Notes: generated by a model not told the origin, from the sequence alone. A stretch of 64,000 nt of DNA from Domibacillus sp. DTU_2020_1001157_1_SI_ALB_TIR_016 (GCF_032341995.1 NZ_CP135438.1:248001-312000); one strand, 5' to 3'. Numbered from the stretch's first letter, positions 55,524-64,000 are shown. Made by a program: numbers and translations.

Positions 55524-57434
55524 CTAAACGTCTAATGTCATTAATGGGTCGCCCCACTTTACCTGTTCCTCTTCTGTTGTGGAAATATCTGTGTAGCGCT
55601 CCGAGTCGGTAATGACGACCGGTGTGGACAACTCATAACCTGCTTTTTTAATTTCATCCATGTTAAATTCAATGAGCAGCTGTCCCTTGACTACACGGTC
55701 CCCCTGAGCTACATGCGAGGTAAAATATTTTCCATTCAGCTGAACCGTATCCATGCCGATATGAATCAGGATGGAAGAGCCATTATCAGTTGTCAGTCCG
55801 ATTGCATGCTTGGTTGGAAATAGAGCCGAGATTGTCCCGGAAGCCGGTGCATATAATTTCCCTTCAAGCGGCTCAATGGCAATGCCTTTTCCTAAAGCAC
55901 CAGACGCGAATGCATCATCTTTTAGATGCGATAGTGGTTTCACGATTCCTTGAAACGGGCTTGCAATGACTTCCTGTTTTGACACCGGGTTTGTTTCTTG
56001 AACAGTTCTTGTTGTTTCGATGGTTTGACCTTCTTTTTTCTCTTTTGGAATCCCAAACAATAATGTAAGCACAAAACCAACAATAAAAGCAGCTACAGTT
56101 GAAATGATGGCGCCCCAAAATCCAAATGTAATGCCGTCCGTCGGATCGATGAACGTTGGGATACCAAAGATGCCAAGACCGCCAACCATGTACAGCTTTG
56201 AATTAGCGAAGCCAAGAATCGCGCCCCCAACAGCCCCACCGATACAGCTCATAATAAACGGTTTCTTTAATGGAAGCGTAATCCCGTAAATTGCAGGTTC
56301 CGTTACACCGAAGATACCGGAAATAAAAGCTGGAATGCTGAGTGTTTTTAGTTTTTGCTGTTTTATTCTCATCCAGACGGCTAAAACGGCCCCGATCTGG
56401 GCAAAGGATGCTGCAAATTGCAAAGCAAGTACAGGATCTGCTTTGAGCGTGGCAAGGTTATTGATGGCAATTGGCACAAGACCCCAGTGAAGGCCAAAAA
56501 TAACGAATACTTGCCATAGACCTCCAATAAACAGGCCGGCAATGACCGGGCTTAAATTGTAAATGCCAAGTGTTGCCTGGCCTAAAAGCTGTCCAGCCCA
56601 TGTTGCAATCGGCCCAATCACGATGAATGTAATCGGTACGACAACAAGCAGTGTCATAAAAGGAACAACAAAGGTTTTCACCACATCTGGAGTGATTTTT
56701 TTAAAGCCTTTTTCAACTTTTGAAGCAAAATAAGCTGCAAGGATAATCGGAATAACAGACGAAGCATAACTCATTAAAATAACCGGAATCCCTAGAAACG
56801 TAATAAATACGGGTGATTCAAACATGGTTCCTGCGAATAATGTGTAAAGCGGGTCGCCAGCTGTTAAGCCGGAGAGCGTCGGATACACAAGTGCTGCTCC
56901 AATGGCCATCCCGATAAAAGGACTGCCGCCAAACTTTTTAATAGCCGTGTAGCCAAGGAAAATTGGGAAGAAGTAGAACAGCGAGTCACCGACTGCATTT
57001 AAGATTTGATAAGTACCGGATGTGTTATCCAGCCAGCCTACTGCCACAAACAAAGCGTTTAATCCTTTGATCATCCCGGTTGCCGCTAAAACGCCAAGAA
57101 TCGGAGTAAAGATGCTTGAAATTACATCGATAAACCGGTTAAACAAATTAGTATTTGACTTTTCTTCTTCTACTGGTGTCGATGAGGAGAAATTACCAAC
57201 TTCTACAACCGCTTTGTACACATCTGGCACTTGATTGCCAATAACAACCTGATACTGGCCTCCGCTTTTCATAACGGTAACGACATCGTCCATGTTTTTT
57301 AACGCTTCAGTATTCGCTTTGCCTTCATCCTTTAATTTAAACCGAAGACGAGTAATACAATGTACTACACTATTGACATTTTCACGGCCACCAACCTGTT
57401 CGATTATATCTTTTGCCAGCTGCTCATACTTCAT
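55524..57434 (-). CDS. bglP: PTS beta-glucoside-specific EIIBCA
   Basis: 636 residues from the ATG at 57434 (GGAGGTG six bases upstream); the TTG five codons earlier overlaps that site. Domains: IIB with phospho-Cys26 (VVHCITRLRF), IIC with about ten membrane helices (about 100-455), and IIA (about 490-630) with phospho-His in SILIHIGMDTVQLNGKYF. Imports and phosphorylates beta-glucosides. First gene of the operon, controlled by cre and by LicT-type antitermination. No licT gene is in the window, so the antiterminator must be encoded elsewhere. Confidence 0.95.
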   Translation of the reverse strand: MKYEQLAKDIIEQVGGRENVNSVVHCITRLRFKLKDEGKANTEALKNMDDVVTVMKSGGQYQVVIGNQVPDVYKAVVEVGNFSSSTPVEEEKSNTNLFNRFIDVISSIFTPILGVLAATGMIKGLNALFVAVGWLDNTSGTYQILNAVGDSLFYFFPIFLGYTAIKKFGGSPFIGMAIGAALVYPTLSGLTAGDPLYTLFAGTMFESPVFITFLGIPVILMSYASSVIPIILAAYFASKVEKGFKKITPDVVKTFVVPFMTLLVVVPITFIVIGPIATWAGQLLGQATLGIYNLSPVIAGLFIGGLWQVFVIFGLHWGLVPIAINNLATLKADPVLALQFAASFAQIGAVLAVWMRIKQQKLKTLSIPAFISGIFGVTEPAIYGITLPLKKPFIMSCIGGAVGGAILGFANSKLYMVGGLGIFGIPTFIDPTDGITFGFWGAIISTVAAFIVGFVLTLLFGIPKEKKEGQTIETTRTVQETNPVSKQEVIASPFQGIVKPLSHLKDDAFASGALGKGIAIEPLEGKLYAPASGTISALFPTKHAIGLTTDNGSSILIHIGMDTVQLNGKYFTSHVAQGDRVVKGQLLIEFNMDEIKKAGYELSTPVVITDSERYTDISTTEEEQVKWGDPLMTLDV

Positions 57435-57575
57435 CGGTTCCACCTCCAATAATGGTTAAAGAAGAAAAACCCGGCCTGATCTCAAGACAGAAAAGGTGCG
57501 CACGATTCTGTTTTCAGATCAGCCCAGGTATTTCGGATAGAATCAAAACTCCCGGGCCAACTTCATTTTAGGAAA

Positions 57576-57638
57576 CAAAAAAACCTAAATCATACAACGA
57601 CAGAGAAAGACCTCTGATACGTTGTATGATTTAGGTTT
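57576..57638 (-). terminator. Conditional terminator in the bglP leader
   Basis: A 19-bp stem, AAACCTAAATCATACAACG (57581-57599) with its exact complement at 57620-57638, followed by TTTTTTTG on the minus strand. It overlaps the end of the RAT element, so the two are mutually exclusive. Confidence 0.92.
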
Positions 57639-57662
57639 TGCCTGCTTCACCAGTAACAATCC
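57630..57662 (-). promoter_or_regulatory. LicT/BglG-type ribonucleic antiterminator (RAT)
   Basis: The minus strand reads GGATTGTTACTGGTGAAG, then CAGGCAAAACCTAAA. This is nearly identical to the B. subtilis bglP RAT, which LicT binds when beta-glucosides are present and glucose is absent. Confidence 0.93.
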
Positions 57663-57692
57663 TAAAGGGACTGATATGTAGTTGATAAGTAA

Positions 57693-57721
57693 AAGATAAC
57701 AGAAAAAAAACAAAATGTCAA
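57693..57721 (-). promoter_or_regulatory. Sigma-A promoter of the bgl operon
   Basis: TTGACA (57721-57716), a 17-base spacer and TATCTT (57698-57693). A transcript starting near 57686 would carry the RAT and terminator. Confidence 0.8.
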
Positions 57722-57729
57722 CGCTTTCA
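57716..57729 (-). promoter_or_regulatory. cre site overlapping the bgl -35 box
   Basis: TGAAAGCGTTGACA, 13 of 14 consensus positions. Overlap with the -35 box implies direct repression by CcpA. Confidence 0.8.
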
Positions 57730-57787
57730 TAATGGTTTTTTTAATAACATGAAAACGATACAATGTTGTGAAAAAGTGTATGTATCT

Positions 57788-57862
57788 ATAAGCCCGGCTT
57801 ATGCGCAAAGGTTTAGGGGGCTGGTACTTTATCGTTCCAGGAACGGATGAAAAGTGGCGGCT
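57788..57862 (+). pseudogene. Family-A gene remnant, copy 5 (short)
   Basis: Only ARLMRKGLGGWYFIVPGTDE is left, in frame, matching copies 1 and 2. It is cut off where the duplicated PTS segment begins. Confidence 0.6.
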
Positions 57863-57912
57863 GATATTGACTATAAAATTGACGGTTAGTTCAAAACTCA
57901 AAAATATAAAAA

Positions 57913-58010
57913 CAGCCGCGGTAAATAAACCGCGACTGCAAGCTGTCGACTTTGTCGACAGCTATTAGAAAATAAAATAACCGTTAAGCTAGAGTAGTTA
58001 GCTTAACGGT
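57913..58010 (-). terminator. Three consecutive hairpins after the glucitol PTS operon
   Basis: CAGCCGCGGT/ACCGCGACTG (57913-57938, one mismatch), AGCTGTCGAC/GTCGACAGCT (57941-57963) and ACCGTTAAGCTA/TAGCTTAACGGT (57980-58010). None has a long T-run. They may stabilise the mRNA end or act as a composite terminator. Confidence 0.65.
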
Positions 58011-58026
58011 CTGATTGATGGTTAAA

Positions 58027-58416
58027 TTATTTTTTAATGATCGATAATTTTGTGGATACGTTGATGTTAGGCATCGCTTTTTCTTCTACACACATTGTTC
58101 CCGGCAGGTCCGCATGATCTGCTCCATTAAAGGCGATCGTGCAGTGGCCAAGCTCGCTCACTGTCTCATTTACTTTTCCGCCGACAAATGTGATTTCGTA
58201 AGACTGGTCATCAAATGAGAGAATGTCGCCAGCTTCAATAGTGCCTTCTAATGAAACCACCGTATGGCTCACAGCGATGTCGCGCAAATCTTTTGGTGCA
58301 CTTTCATTAAAAAGAATGAGCATTTTTTCTTCTGCAAACATTTCCACGTCTGCACCAAGCTCTGTAACGGTTGACTGATAGATTGTTTTCAGTTGTACAC
58401 TCTCTTGAACACTCAT
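58027..58416 (-). CDS. srlB: PTS glucitol/sorbitol-type IIA component
   Basis: 129 residues, the whole-length glucitol IIA family. Receives phosphate from HPr and hands it to the IIB domain of the upstream protein. Starts 15 bases after the IIBC stop with AGGAGGT. Last gene of the six-gene operon. A near-identical copy is at 48550. Confidence 0.92.
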   Translation of the reverse strand: MSVQESVQLKTIYQSTVTELGADVEMFAEEKMLILFNESAPKDLRDIAVSHTVVSLEGTIEAGDILSFDDQSYEITFVGGKVNETVSELGHCTIAFNGADHADLPGTMCVEEKAMPNINVSTKLSIIKK

Positions 58417-58431
58417 GATTCTACCTCCTGT

Positions 58432-59469
58432 TTATTCATACATACCGAAGCTTGCAAAATAAGCAATCACAACCGCAAGCGGCCCTGTAATTAAACGTGA
58501 TATTAAAACAGCCGGCACCCCAACTTCTACCGTTTCCGGTTTTGCTTCCCCGAGTGTTAAGCCTACTGGCACAAAGTCTGCGCCTACCTGTGGGTTAATC
58601 GCAAACAGGGCAGGGAGGGCGAGGTTTGGCGGGATATTCCCTTTGCCGATTTCCACCCCGACGAGTACACCAACGACCTGGGCAATCACGGCACCCGGTC
58701 CAAGCAGCGGTGACAGGATCGGCACGGCACAAATCACCGACAGAACGAGAAGCCCGAAGATATTGCCGGCAAGCGGCGATACAAAGTTGGCAATAATATC
58801 ACCGATACCTGTGTACAGGATAATCCCAATCAAGGTGCTGACAAGCGCCATAAATGGGATGATATTTTTTAATACCTGCTCAATCGTTTCACGTGCTGCC
58901 TGATACAGCACCCCAATGACGCCGCCCATCGAACGGCCCAGCTTTTCAATGATGTTCTGCTTGCGCGGTTCGCCCTTGCTGTCTTTCATCTGCGCAACTT
59001 TTTCACGCGCTTCTGCTTTCAGCTGCTGGGCATTTTTCGGATGAGCATCCGCAGTAACGGACGGTGCTGCTGTTCCGTCTGCCGGCTGAATATCCGGCTC
59101 CCTGACACCGGAAACAAAGTTGTCTTCTTTAATAAATTTCATTAATGGTCCGGATGGCGATGTAGGTGTTAAATTGATCGTCAATACACCCATTTTAGGA
59201 TACACACCACAGCGTGCTGTACCGCCACAGTCGATCAACACACAGGCCATTTCCTCTTTTTCAATCGATGTTTTAAAGCCGTCAACTGCCTGTGCGCCGG
59301 TTAATTCGGCAATACGCTGGGCAACCGGGTGAATCCCTCCGCCAGTAACAGATACAACATACTTTTTCTGCTCATCCGGCTGGATGACGAGCGGTCCTCC
59401 CCATCCGTTGCTGCCTTTAGTAATTTTGACTGCTTTATATGATGGATTTACTGCTTGATTTTCAGACAT
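58432..59469 (-). CDS. srlE: PTS glucitol/sorbitol-type IIBC component
   Basis: 345 residues. The N-terminal IIB domain carries the phospho-Cys in [16 protein letters not shown] charged linker (about 135-165) leads to a membrane half with about four helices. The hexitol enters through the IIC parts of this protein and the next gene's product and is phosphorylated on the way in. AGGAGGAG before ATG. Its last 60 codons are duplicated at 48955. Confidence 0.93.
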   Translation of the reverse strand: MSENQAVNPSYKAVKITKGSNGWGGPLVIQPDEQKKYVVSVTGGGIHPVAQRIAELTGAQAVDGFKTSIEKEEMACVLIDCGGTARCGVYPKMGVLTINLTPTSPSGPLMKFIKEDNFVSGVREPDIQPADGTAAPSVTADAHPKNAQQLKAEAREKVAQMKDSKGEPRKQNIIEKLGRSMGGVIGVLYQAARETIEQVLKNIIPFMALVSTLIGIILYTGIGDIIANFVSPLAGNIFGLLVLSVICAVPILSPLLGPGAVIAQVVGVLVGVEIGKGNIPPNLALPALFAINPQVGADFVPVGLTLGEAKPETVEVGVPAVLISRLITGPLAVVIAYFASFGMYE

Positions 59470-59490
59470 GTGCTTCTCCTCCTCTCTTCG

Positions 59491-60024
59491 TTAGTCCGTT
59501 ACGGAAATACCCTGACGTTTCATCATTGTAATAGTAATGCGTTCTGTGAGAATTCCGCGGATTAACATTACGACCAGTCCAACAAGAAAGAACCGGATGG
59601 CCAGTGGTCCTGTTGAAAGGCCAAGCGTTGTAATACCTTGTGCAATTCCCATGTAGATAAACAGTTCTGCCGCATTCGCATGCGGGAAAAGCCCTGTAAT
59701 CGGATGGAGAAAGGATACGGTTGAATCATAAAATGCCGGCTTCTGGCGTTCCGGAAGGAATTTCCCAAATGTGTAGGCCATTGGATTGGTCAGAAAGAAT
59801 ACCGCCAAAAATGGAAACAATGTATAGCGCAAAATAATATTTTTGGTTGTTTTACGGGCAAAGCGGTCAATACGCTCTTCCCCAATAATTTTAATTAAAG
59901 CGTTTACAGCTAGAATCAAACAAATGAGTGTCGGAATGATGCCAGTGAACATGTCCATAAAGGTTTCTCCACCTTTTTCGAACATTCCGATAAACCCCTC
60001 TGCGAATTTCACTAAGAAGTCCAT
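59491..60024 (-). CDS. srlA: PTS glucitol/sorbitol-type IIC2 component
   Basis: 177 residues with four to five hydrophobic helices (MDFLVKFAEGFIGMFEKGGE start, family-typical). Forms the translocation channel together with SrlE. Starts after AGGAGG and is separated from srlE by 21 bases. Confidence 0.92.
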   Translation of the reverse strand: MDFLVKFAEGFIGMFEKGGETFMDMFTGIIPTLICLILAVNALIKIIGEERIDRFARKTTKNIILRYTLFPFLAVFFLTNPMAYTFGKFLPERQKPAFYDSTVSFLHPITGLFPHANAAELFIYMGIAQGITTLGLSTGPLAIRFFLVGLVVMLIRGILTERITITMMKRQGISVTD

Positions 60025-60064
60025 TCTTTATTTCCTCCTCTTTTTTGTTCTTATATGCTGAGGT

Positions 60065-60433
60065 CTAAACCGTGGTTGCCGTATTCATCTGTTGCTTTAT
60101 TTTTTCAATTGCCATGTTAAGCGGGTTTTTCCATTTTTCATCATACAAGCTTGAAATATGTTTACCTGTAAATTTATGATGGTTTTTAAATTTCGCGAAA
60201 ACCGTTACTCCATTCATCACGCGGCATTCTTCCACAATGCCTTCTTCATTTGTTACCAAAACGAGAACCGTTCCGGAACCAAGTTTTTTCTTTTCAACAC
60301 CAACGCCGAGATAGCCTCCTTCTCGATTGCTCATCCGACGTACCGTCATCTGATAATGCTTCATTTGTCTTGCCGTGAGGTAAAATTGAAGCAGCCACAT
60401 GATGACGAATCCCGCAAGAAGATAACCCCACAT
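60065..60433 (-). CDS. gutM: GutM-family glucitol operon activator
   Basis: 122 residues with one N-terminal membrane helix (LLAGFVIMWLLQFYLTARQM) and a soluble domain (MSNREGGYLGVGVEKKKLGS). In enterobacteria GutM activates the gut operon; its mechanism as a membrane-anchored protein is poorly understood. It lies between the regulator and the PTS genes. AAAGGAG before ATG. Confidence 0.88.
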   Translation of the reverse strand: MWGYLLAGFVIMWLLQFYLTARQMKHYQMTVRRMSNREGGYLGVGVEKKKLGSGTVLVLVTNEEGIVEECRVMNGVTVFAKFKNHHKFTGKHISSLYDEKWKNPLNMAIEKIKQQMNTATTV

Positions 60434-60482
60434 TCGATGATCGCTCCTTTACAATGATTAATTGCACCTTTCAGTGGTGAAA

Positions 60483-61430
60483 TTAATCTTTTTCCTCTAA
60501 AAGTGCCTGGGCTGTTTCTTCATCGGTGATCAGCACTTCAATTAATCTGCCTTTTAACGCGGCCTTAATCGCTTTTATTTTTTCTTTTCCGCTCGCTACG
60601 CCAATCACAAGTGGAAGGTCCTTCAGCTTTTCTACCTCAAACGCAATGATTCGATCATTCCATGCATTCTTCGAAGCAGAGCCGTCTTCATTGATGAAGT
60701 TATAACAAATGTCACCCACATCCTGTTGACCCGCAAAGAGATTTTGATATTCTTCACCCAAATAGGATTTCACCATGGTCGAATGCTGCGGCTTGCCGCC
60801 AATTCCCACAACAGCAATGTCGGCTTTTTCCGCAAGATCAAATACACTTTTAATCGAAGACTGCTGTTTAAACACTTCTTTTGCTTCTTTGGAATCGACC
60901 ATTACGGGCGTATGAAGCAGTTTATACTGGGCACGGCACTGGCGGGCCAGCGTGGCCACAATGTGATTCGCATGGATATCAACTCGTTCATTTCCCATGC
61001 CGCCTACTAATGGAACAAATACAACAGACGGATACTCCTGGCTTGTCGTAAGTGCTTTGGCAAATTCGTAAAGGGTGGTCCCGGATGAAATACCAATGGT
61101 TTGACCATCCTGCATGACTCTCAATAAATACTTAGCTGCTGCTGCACCGAGCCGGCTTTTGGACGATTCTCCGCCAAAACTGGGGATACAGATCACTTCC
61201 CGAATGCCATACGAACGCTCCACCTGCATTTCCAGCTGGCGAAATGGATGGATAATATCATCATGAATGATAATTTCCACAATGCCCTGTTCTTTTGCTT
61301 TTGCTAAGTATTTCGAAATCAATGAGCGGCTTACGCCCATTTCTTTTGCAATTTCTGATTGTGTGGCGCCTTCTTCGTAATACATGTGCGCCATTTTTAC
61401 AAGAGACCGCTGGTCTTCAATAAACGTCAT
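60483..61430 (-). CDS. SorC/DeoR-family sugar-binding transcription regulator
   Basis: 315 residues. N-terminal HTH of the SorC type (MYYEEGATQSEIAKEMGVSR, SLISKYLAKAKEQG) and a C-terminal phosphosugar-binding domain (IGISSGTTLYEFAKAL, VVGIGGKP). Likely repressor or activator of this operon, responding to a phosphorylated polyol. It sits inside the operon, so it controls its own synthesis. A matching inverted repeat is present at the promoter. Confidence 0.93.
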   Translation of the reverse strand: MTFIEDQRSLVKMAHMYYEEGATQSEIAKEMGVSRSLISKYLAKAKEQGIVEIIIHDDIIHPFRQLEMQVERSYGIREVICIPSFGGESSKSRLGAAAAKYLLRVMQDGQTIGISSGTTLYEFAKALTTSQEYPSVVFVPLVGGMGNERVDIHANHIVATLARQCRAQYKLLHTPVMVDSKEAKEVFKQQSSIKSVFDLAEKADIAVVGIGGKPQHSTMVKSYLGEEYQNLFAGQQDVGDICYNFINEDGSASKNAWNDRIIAFEVEKLKDLPLVIGVASGKEKIKAIKAALKGRLIEVLITDEETAQALLEEKD

Positions 61431-61542
61431 TGTTCTTACCCCTTTGACATGCTGATTGAGCAGGGAGCCATGTTTCCATGGGCGTACCCTCCCTGCCCGT
61501 TATACAAGTTGTTCAGCATGATCCGCTATGGCAGATAGTTTC

Positions 61543-62835
61543 TTACAGCGTAATGATGCTCGAAAGAAGCTCTTTTTGCAGGCCATCTTCCTGGAATAAA
61601 TGATTTTGAAGCTCTCTTAGTTTCCAAACCGTTGTGCTTGGATCGAGTTCTACATCATCTGTTGTTAAGAATTGGCCCTGCTTAATCGCTTTTTTCGCGA
61701 CAACCGTGCCGCTGATCAAGCCGATTGGAATGTGTCCATTCCGTTTCATATCCTGATGGGTTTCCAGGACACCGCGAACCGCATAACCGCCAATTCCGTC
61801 CAGTGTTTCGCCTGGCTGGATATCTTTTTTGGCAACGGCAACGGTATCAGAAATCGGCGTACCAAGCGGGTGAATAGAAGAGTCATGCTGCAGTACTGCT
61901 TTAGCAATCGTGATTGGCGTTTCTAAGCTAGCAAGGTGATATGGACGGTACAAAATGTGGTGCTCTCTGTCACCTTTCTTCAGCAAATAATTCAGTTCGT
62001 GCGCTACCGCTTCGTTTTGGCCTTTTACGATCACAAATACGCCAGGTGCAAGGCCATCTACATACTCAACTACACCAAAATTGTTTAACACGCCGCCATT
62101 TTCTTTCACATCCAAGTCTTTAATCACGGAATCAAGATCTCCAGCAATTCCATGCATGCCCACTACATCCGGTACAAACCCAATCGCATTAGACAGCAGG
62201 TTCATTTCAGCCATTGTCTTCGTGCCGTCTTGGAAAGCAGCCAGCATATGAGAAGACATTTTTTTCTTGTCTGCCTCTTCCTGCGCAGTGGAAGGATTGG
62301 CTGTGACATTTAATTTATTATTTTTTCCTTTACCAGCAACTAATACTTCCATGCCCATCGTTTTTGCAAATTCATATAACTCAACAACTGCAGCAGGCTC
62401 ATCACCAGCTGATCCCGTATAAATAAGTCCCGCGTTTGTAAACAATTGATGCATCACAGAACCGATGGTAATGTCTACTTCAACATTTAACAGCACGATA
62501 TGTTTTTTGGAACGCAGCGCTTCAAGCGAAATGTTGGCTCCAACTTCCGGAACGCCTGTAGCATCTACGATGACTTCAACATGTGGAGATTGAATTACTT
62601 CACGAAAATCATTGGATACAATAATCGATTCTTTTCGATCTGCCTGTGCATTATAGTAATCTGCCGCTCTTTGAGCTGCTTCCACATTAATATCACTGAT
62701 ACCGGTTACACTCATGCCCGGAATACGTGAGATTTGCCCGATCATGCCAAAGCCCATTTGTCCAGCACCGATCACTCCCACTTTAATTGGCTGATTTGCT
62801 TTTTCCCGTTCTAATAACTGTTGATAAATAGACAT
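61543..62835 (-). CDS. COG4091-type NAD(P)-dependent oxidoreductase with C-terminal SAF domain
   Basis: 430 residues. The N-terminal Rossmann fold begins IKVGVIGAGQMGFGMIGQIS and resembles homoserine dehydrogenase (VDATGVPEVGANISLEALRS). A C-terminal SAF domain (about 345-420: KKDIQPGETLDGIGGYAVRG, KKAIKQGQFLTTDDVELD) follows. It is not a classical sorbitol-6-phosphate dehydrogenase. As first gene of a glucitol-type PTS operon, it may process a less common polyol or branched sugar alcohol phosphate. AGGAGGG before ATG. Substrate unknown. Confidence 0.88.
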   Translation of the reverse strand: MSIYQQLLEREKANQPIKVGVIGAGQMGFGMIGQISRIPGMSVTGISDINVEAAQRAADYYNAQADRKESIIVSNDFREVIQSPHVEVIVDATGVPEVGANISLEALRSKKHIVLLNVEVDITIGSVMHQLFTNAGLIYTGSAGDEPAAVVELYEFAKTMGMEVLVAGKGKNNKLNVTANPSTAQEEADKKKMSSHMLAAFQDGTKTMAEMNLLSNAIGFVPDVVGMHGIAGDLDSVIKDLDVKENGGVLNNFGVVEYVDGLAPGVFVIVKGQNEAVAHELNYLLKKGDREHHILYRPYHLASLETPITIAKAVLQHDSSIHPLGTPISDTVAVAKKDIQPGETLDGIGGYAVRGVLETHQDMKRNGHIPIGLISGTVVAKKAIKQGQFLTTDDVELDPSTTVWKLRELQNHLFQEDGLQKELLSSIITL

Positions 62836-62921
62836 CCCTTATACCCTCCTATAATGAATACATGTATTGGTTTCAAATAATTAACATTGGTGAATTCTGT
62901 TACACTTTTAACTTATTTTTC

Positions 62922-62948
62922 ACAAATGATAAAACGAGTAACATTTGT
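62922..62948. promoter_or_regulatory. Candidate SorC-type operator
   Basis: Inverted repeat ACAAATG-N13-CATTTGT. It begins within a few bases downstream of the predicted transcription start of the PTS operon. Confidence 0.6.
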
Positions 62949-62955
62949 TAATACA

Positions 62956-62984
62956 ATCTTACACAGAAATGAAAGGGCTGTCAA
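62956..62984 (-). promoter_or_regulatory. Sigma-A promoter of the glucitol-type PTS operon
   Basis: TTGACA (62984-62979), a 17-base spacer and TAAGAT (62961-62956), about 120 bases before the first start codon. Confidence 0.75.
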
Positions 62985-62999
62985 TAATTTTCTTAATAA

Positions 63000-63405
63000 T
63001 TTTTTAGAACCTTGAAGTTCTCCTATTAAAGAAAACTTGTAATCCTCGGGCAGCTTGGATTGGGTTGTCCAATTATCTCTTACAAGTGCTCATATTCAGT
63101 TGTTCTGGACAGCATTTTACCGTATTCACGATAAACTCTTTACGAGAAATAAAAATAAAATATAGAAAAACACCTCCAAGTTGTTTTTAGGTAATTCCAT
63201 ACCGATTTTCAACTTAAAGGTGTTTTTTATCTCAATTCATGAAGTTAGTCCCACATTAACCTTGAAGGGTTTTTAAATGCAGCTGTTATTTGGCAACTGT
63301 TTAATGTCATAACGGGTGGATATGTAGAAGAAGAAAAAGACATTTAAGTAACAATTGGTTATCAAAGCTTCACCATGTGGCCTTATTACTAATTGCTACA
63401 GAATG
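63000..63405. other. Intergenic region with terminator
   Basis: About 400 bases. AAACACCTCCAAGTTG pairs with CAACTTAAAGGTGTTT (63165-63222) around a 25-base loop, with T-runs both ways. It should end the minus-strand cupin transcript. Confidence 0.55.
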
Positions 63406-63780
63406 TTATGATTCATTCACCTTTTTCATCCACGTCTCAATTTCTTTTGATGGTTCTATAACAACCTTATCATCACCAGGTGGTGATTTGATAAAGAAAA
63501 TTGTTGTTCCTGGTTTGGAACGTTGTGCATATCGAATGCCCGGAGGTGTTACATAAAAGTCTCCTGCATAAAAACTGTATTCTTCTCCACTTTCAATATC
63601 GATGTATTCTGTTTCTCCACTAATGATATATTGGTATTCATATGCTTGTGTATGGTAATGTGGTGCTTCACAGTTAGGCTCATTATAAGAGGTAATGCCG
63701 ATTTCTAATTTATCATCTTGAAAGTGATTTAATTCTTGAGGCCTTCCCAGATTTCCTACCAAGTATTGTCTAGTGGTTTC
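63406..63780 (-). pseudogene. Cupin-domain gene, 5' end replaced by the TnpB element
   Basis: 125 cupin codons remain. Conserved motifs EAPHYHTQAYEYQYIISGET, EYSFYAGDFYVTPPGIRYAQ and a Lys/Glu-rich tail show a small one-domain cupin with the metal-binding His pair. At 63781 the sequence switches to the end of the IS605-type element. The open frame continues through it to an ATG at 63882, adding 34 residues (MHSGFRRKLNPLM...) that are element-derived and unlike a cupin. A chimeric protein could be made, but no ribosome site is evident. The native start lies beyond the window. Confidence 0.75.
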
Positions 63781-64000
63781 GTGAACCTCTCCACCTAAAT
63801 CAAAGATTTTGATGGAGCATCCCTTATCTTGAATACGGTACAACATCAGCGGGTTAAGCTTCCTTCGGAAGCCCGAGTGCATGATGGAGACTAATGAACG
63901 AAGACAAGGTCTGGGATGTCCTTATTGCCAGCTCAGGAACTTTTGCCTGAAGTGACAACCATTTCGTTTCCGAAATGGTTTTTTGAAAAGCCCGAATGAA
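63781..64000 (-). mobile_element. IS200/IS605-type element, copy 2 (partial)
   Basis: 220 bases closely matching 6532-6751 with only scattered substitutions and no gaps. Same orientation as copy 1. The rest lies beyond the right edge. Inserted in a cupin gene. Confidence 0.93.
63854..64000 (-). CDS. tnpB: tnpB, C-terminal 48 codons (continues beyond window)
   Basis: Ends ...SLHHALGLPKEA, as in copy 1 (which has LPQEA). The frame is open to the window edge. It carries few differences from copy 1, so both elements are probably recent arrivals. Confidence 0.9.
   Translation of the reverse strand, partial: FIRAFQKTISETKWLSLQAKVPELAIRTSQTLSSFISLHHALGLPKEA

Larger units (their letters stand above)
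57876..58616. repeat. Duplicated segment, copy B (parent)
   Basis: Parent of the 48399-49140 duplication. The complete operon continues upstream here, so this is the original location. Confidence 0.88.

Overview
The window looks like a chromosome segment from a low-GC, endospore-forming member of the Bacillaceae. The evidence is an alpha/beta-type small acid-soluble spore protein, an RsfA-type prespore regulator, a Spo0E-like phosphatase, a KinB-like sensor kinase, remnants of a GerA-type germination operon, a class III fructose-1,6-bisphosphatase, HPr kinase and Crh proteins, several cre-like sites and typical AGGAGG ribosome binding sites. I could not assign a species. I saw no rRNA, tRNA or CRISPR array.

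Layout. 1-6430: fbp (cut by the left edge), a divergent PaiB-like/MocR pair, an HprK-like kinase and a sirtuin. 6530-8190: a TnpB-type insertion element. 8270-12300: LysE exporter with an AraC regulator, a deleted panB remnant, a Spo0E-like protein and a KinB-like kinase. 12350-17800: GH3 beta-glucosidase, RsfA-type regulator, a lipoprotein and small unknown genes. 18170-22510: an IS110 transposase with a possible bridge-RNA leader, decayed IS3 pieces and an SLH-anchored cell-wall amidase. 23290-27350: spore protein, GH105 hydrolase, GNAT acetyltransferase and AtoE-type transporter. 28000-30180: a graveyard of decayed genes, including a ger operon. 30190-46050: a carboxylate-catabolism island with a LysR regulator, racemase, RpiR regulator, MFS permease, two DUF1932-type dehydrogenases, an RraA-like aldolase plus an rraA fragment, a TctABC uptake system, an Ldh-family dehydrogenase, a CitMHS transporter and a Crh-like protein. 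46800-53650: methyltransferase, a partial duplication of the glucitol PTS, a topB fragment, a thioesterase, a secreted esterase and an AraC regulator. 54020-57740: a bglP-bglH beta-glucoside operon with a complete LicT-type control region. 57900-62990: a glucitol-type PTS operon with GutM, a SorC-family regulator and a COG4091-type oxidoreductase. The right edge holds a cupin gene cut by a second copy of the TnpB element.

How it fits together. Much of the window deals with plant- or polyol-derived carbon: GH3, GH105 and GH1 enzymes, two PTS systems and carboxylate uptake. It also carries parts of the catabolite-repression machinery: an HprK paralogue, a Crh-like protein beside a CitMHS transporter, and cre-like sites in front of several transporters and enzymes.

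The second theme is decay. At least three families of short degenerate genes recur (five, three and two copies). Fragments of panB, gerA, gerB, rraA, srlE, topB and IS3 orfB are also visible. Function calls rest on motifs and remembered family sequences; no database search was run.
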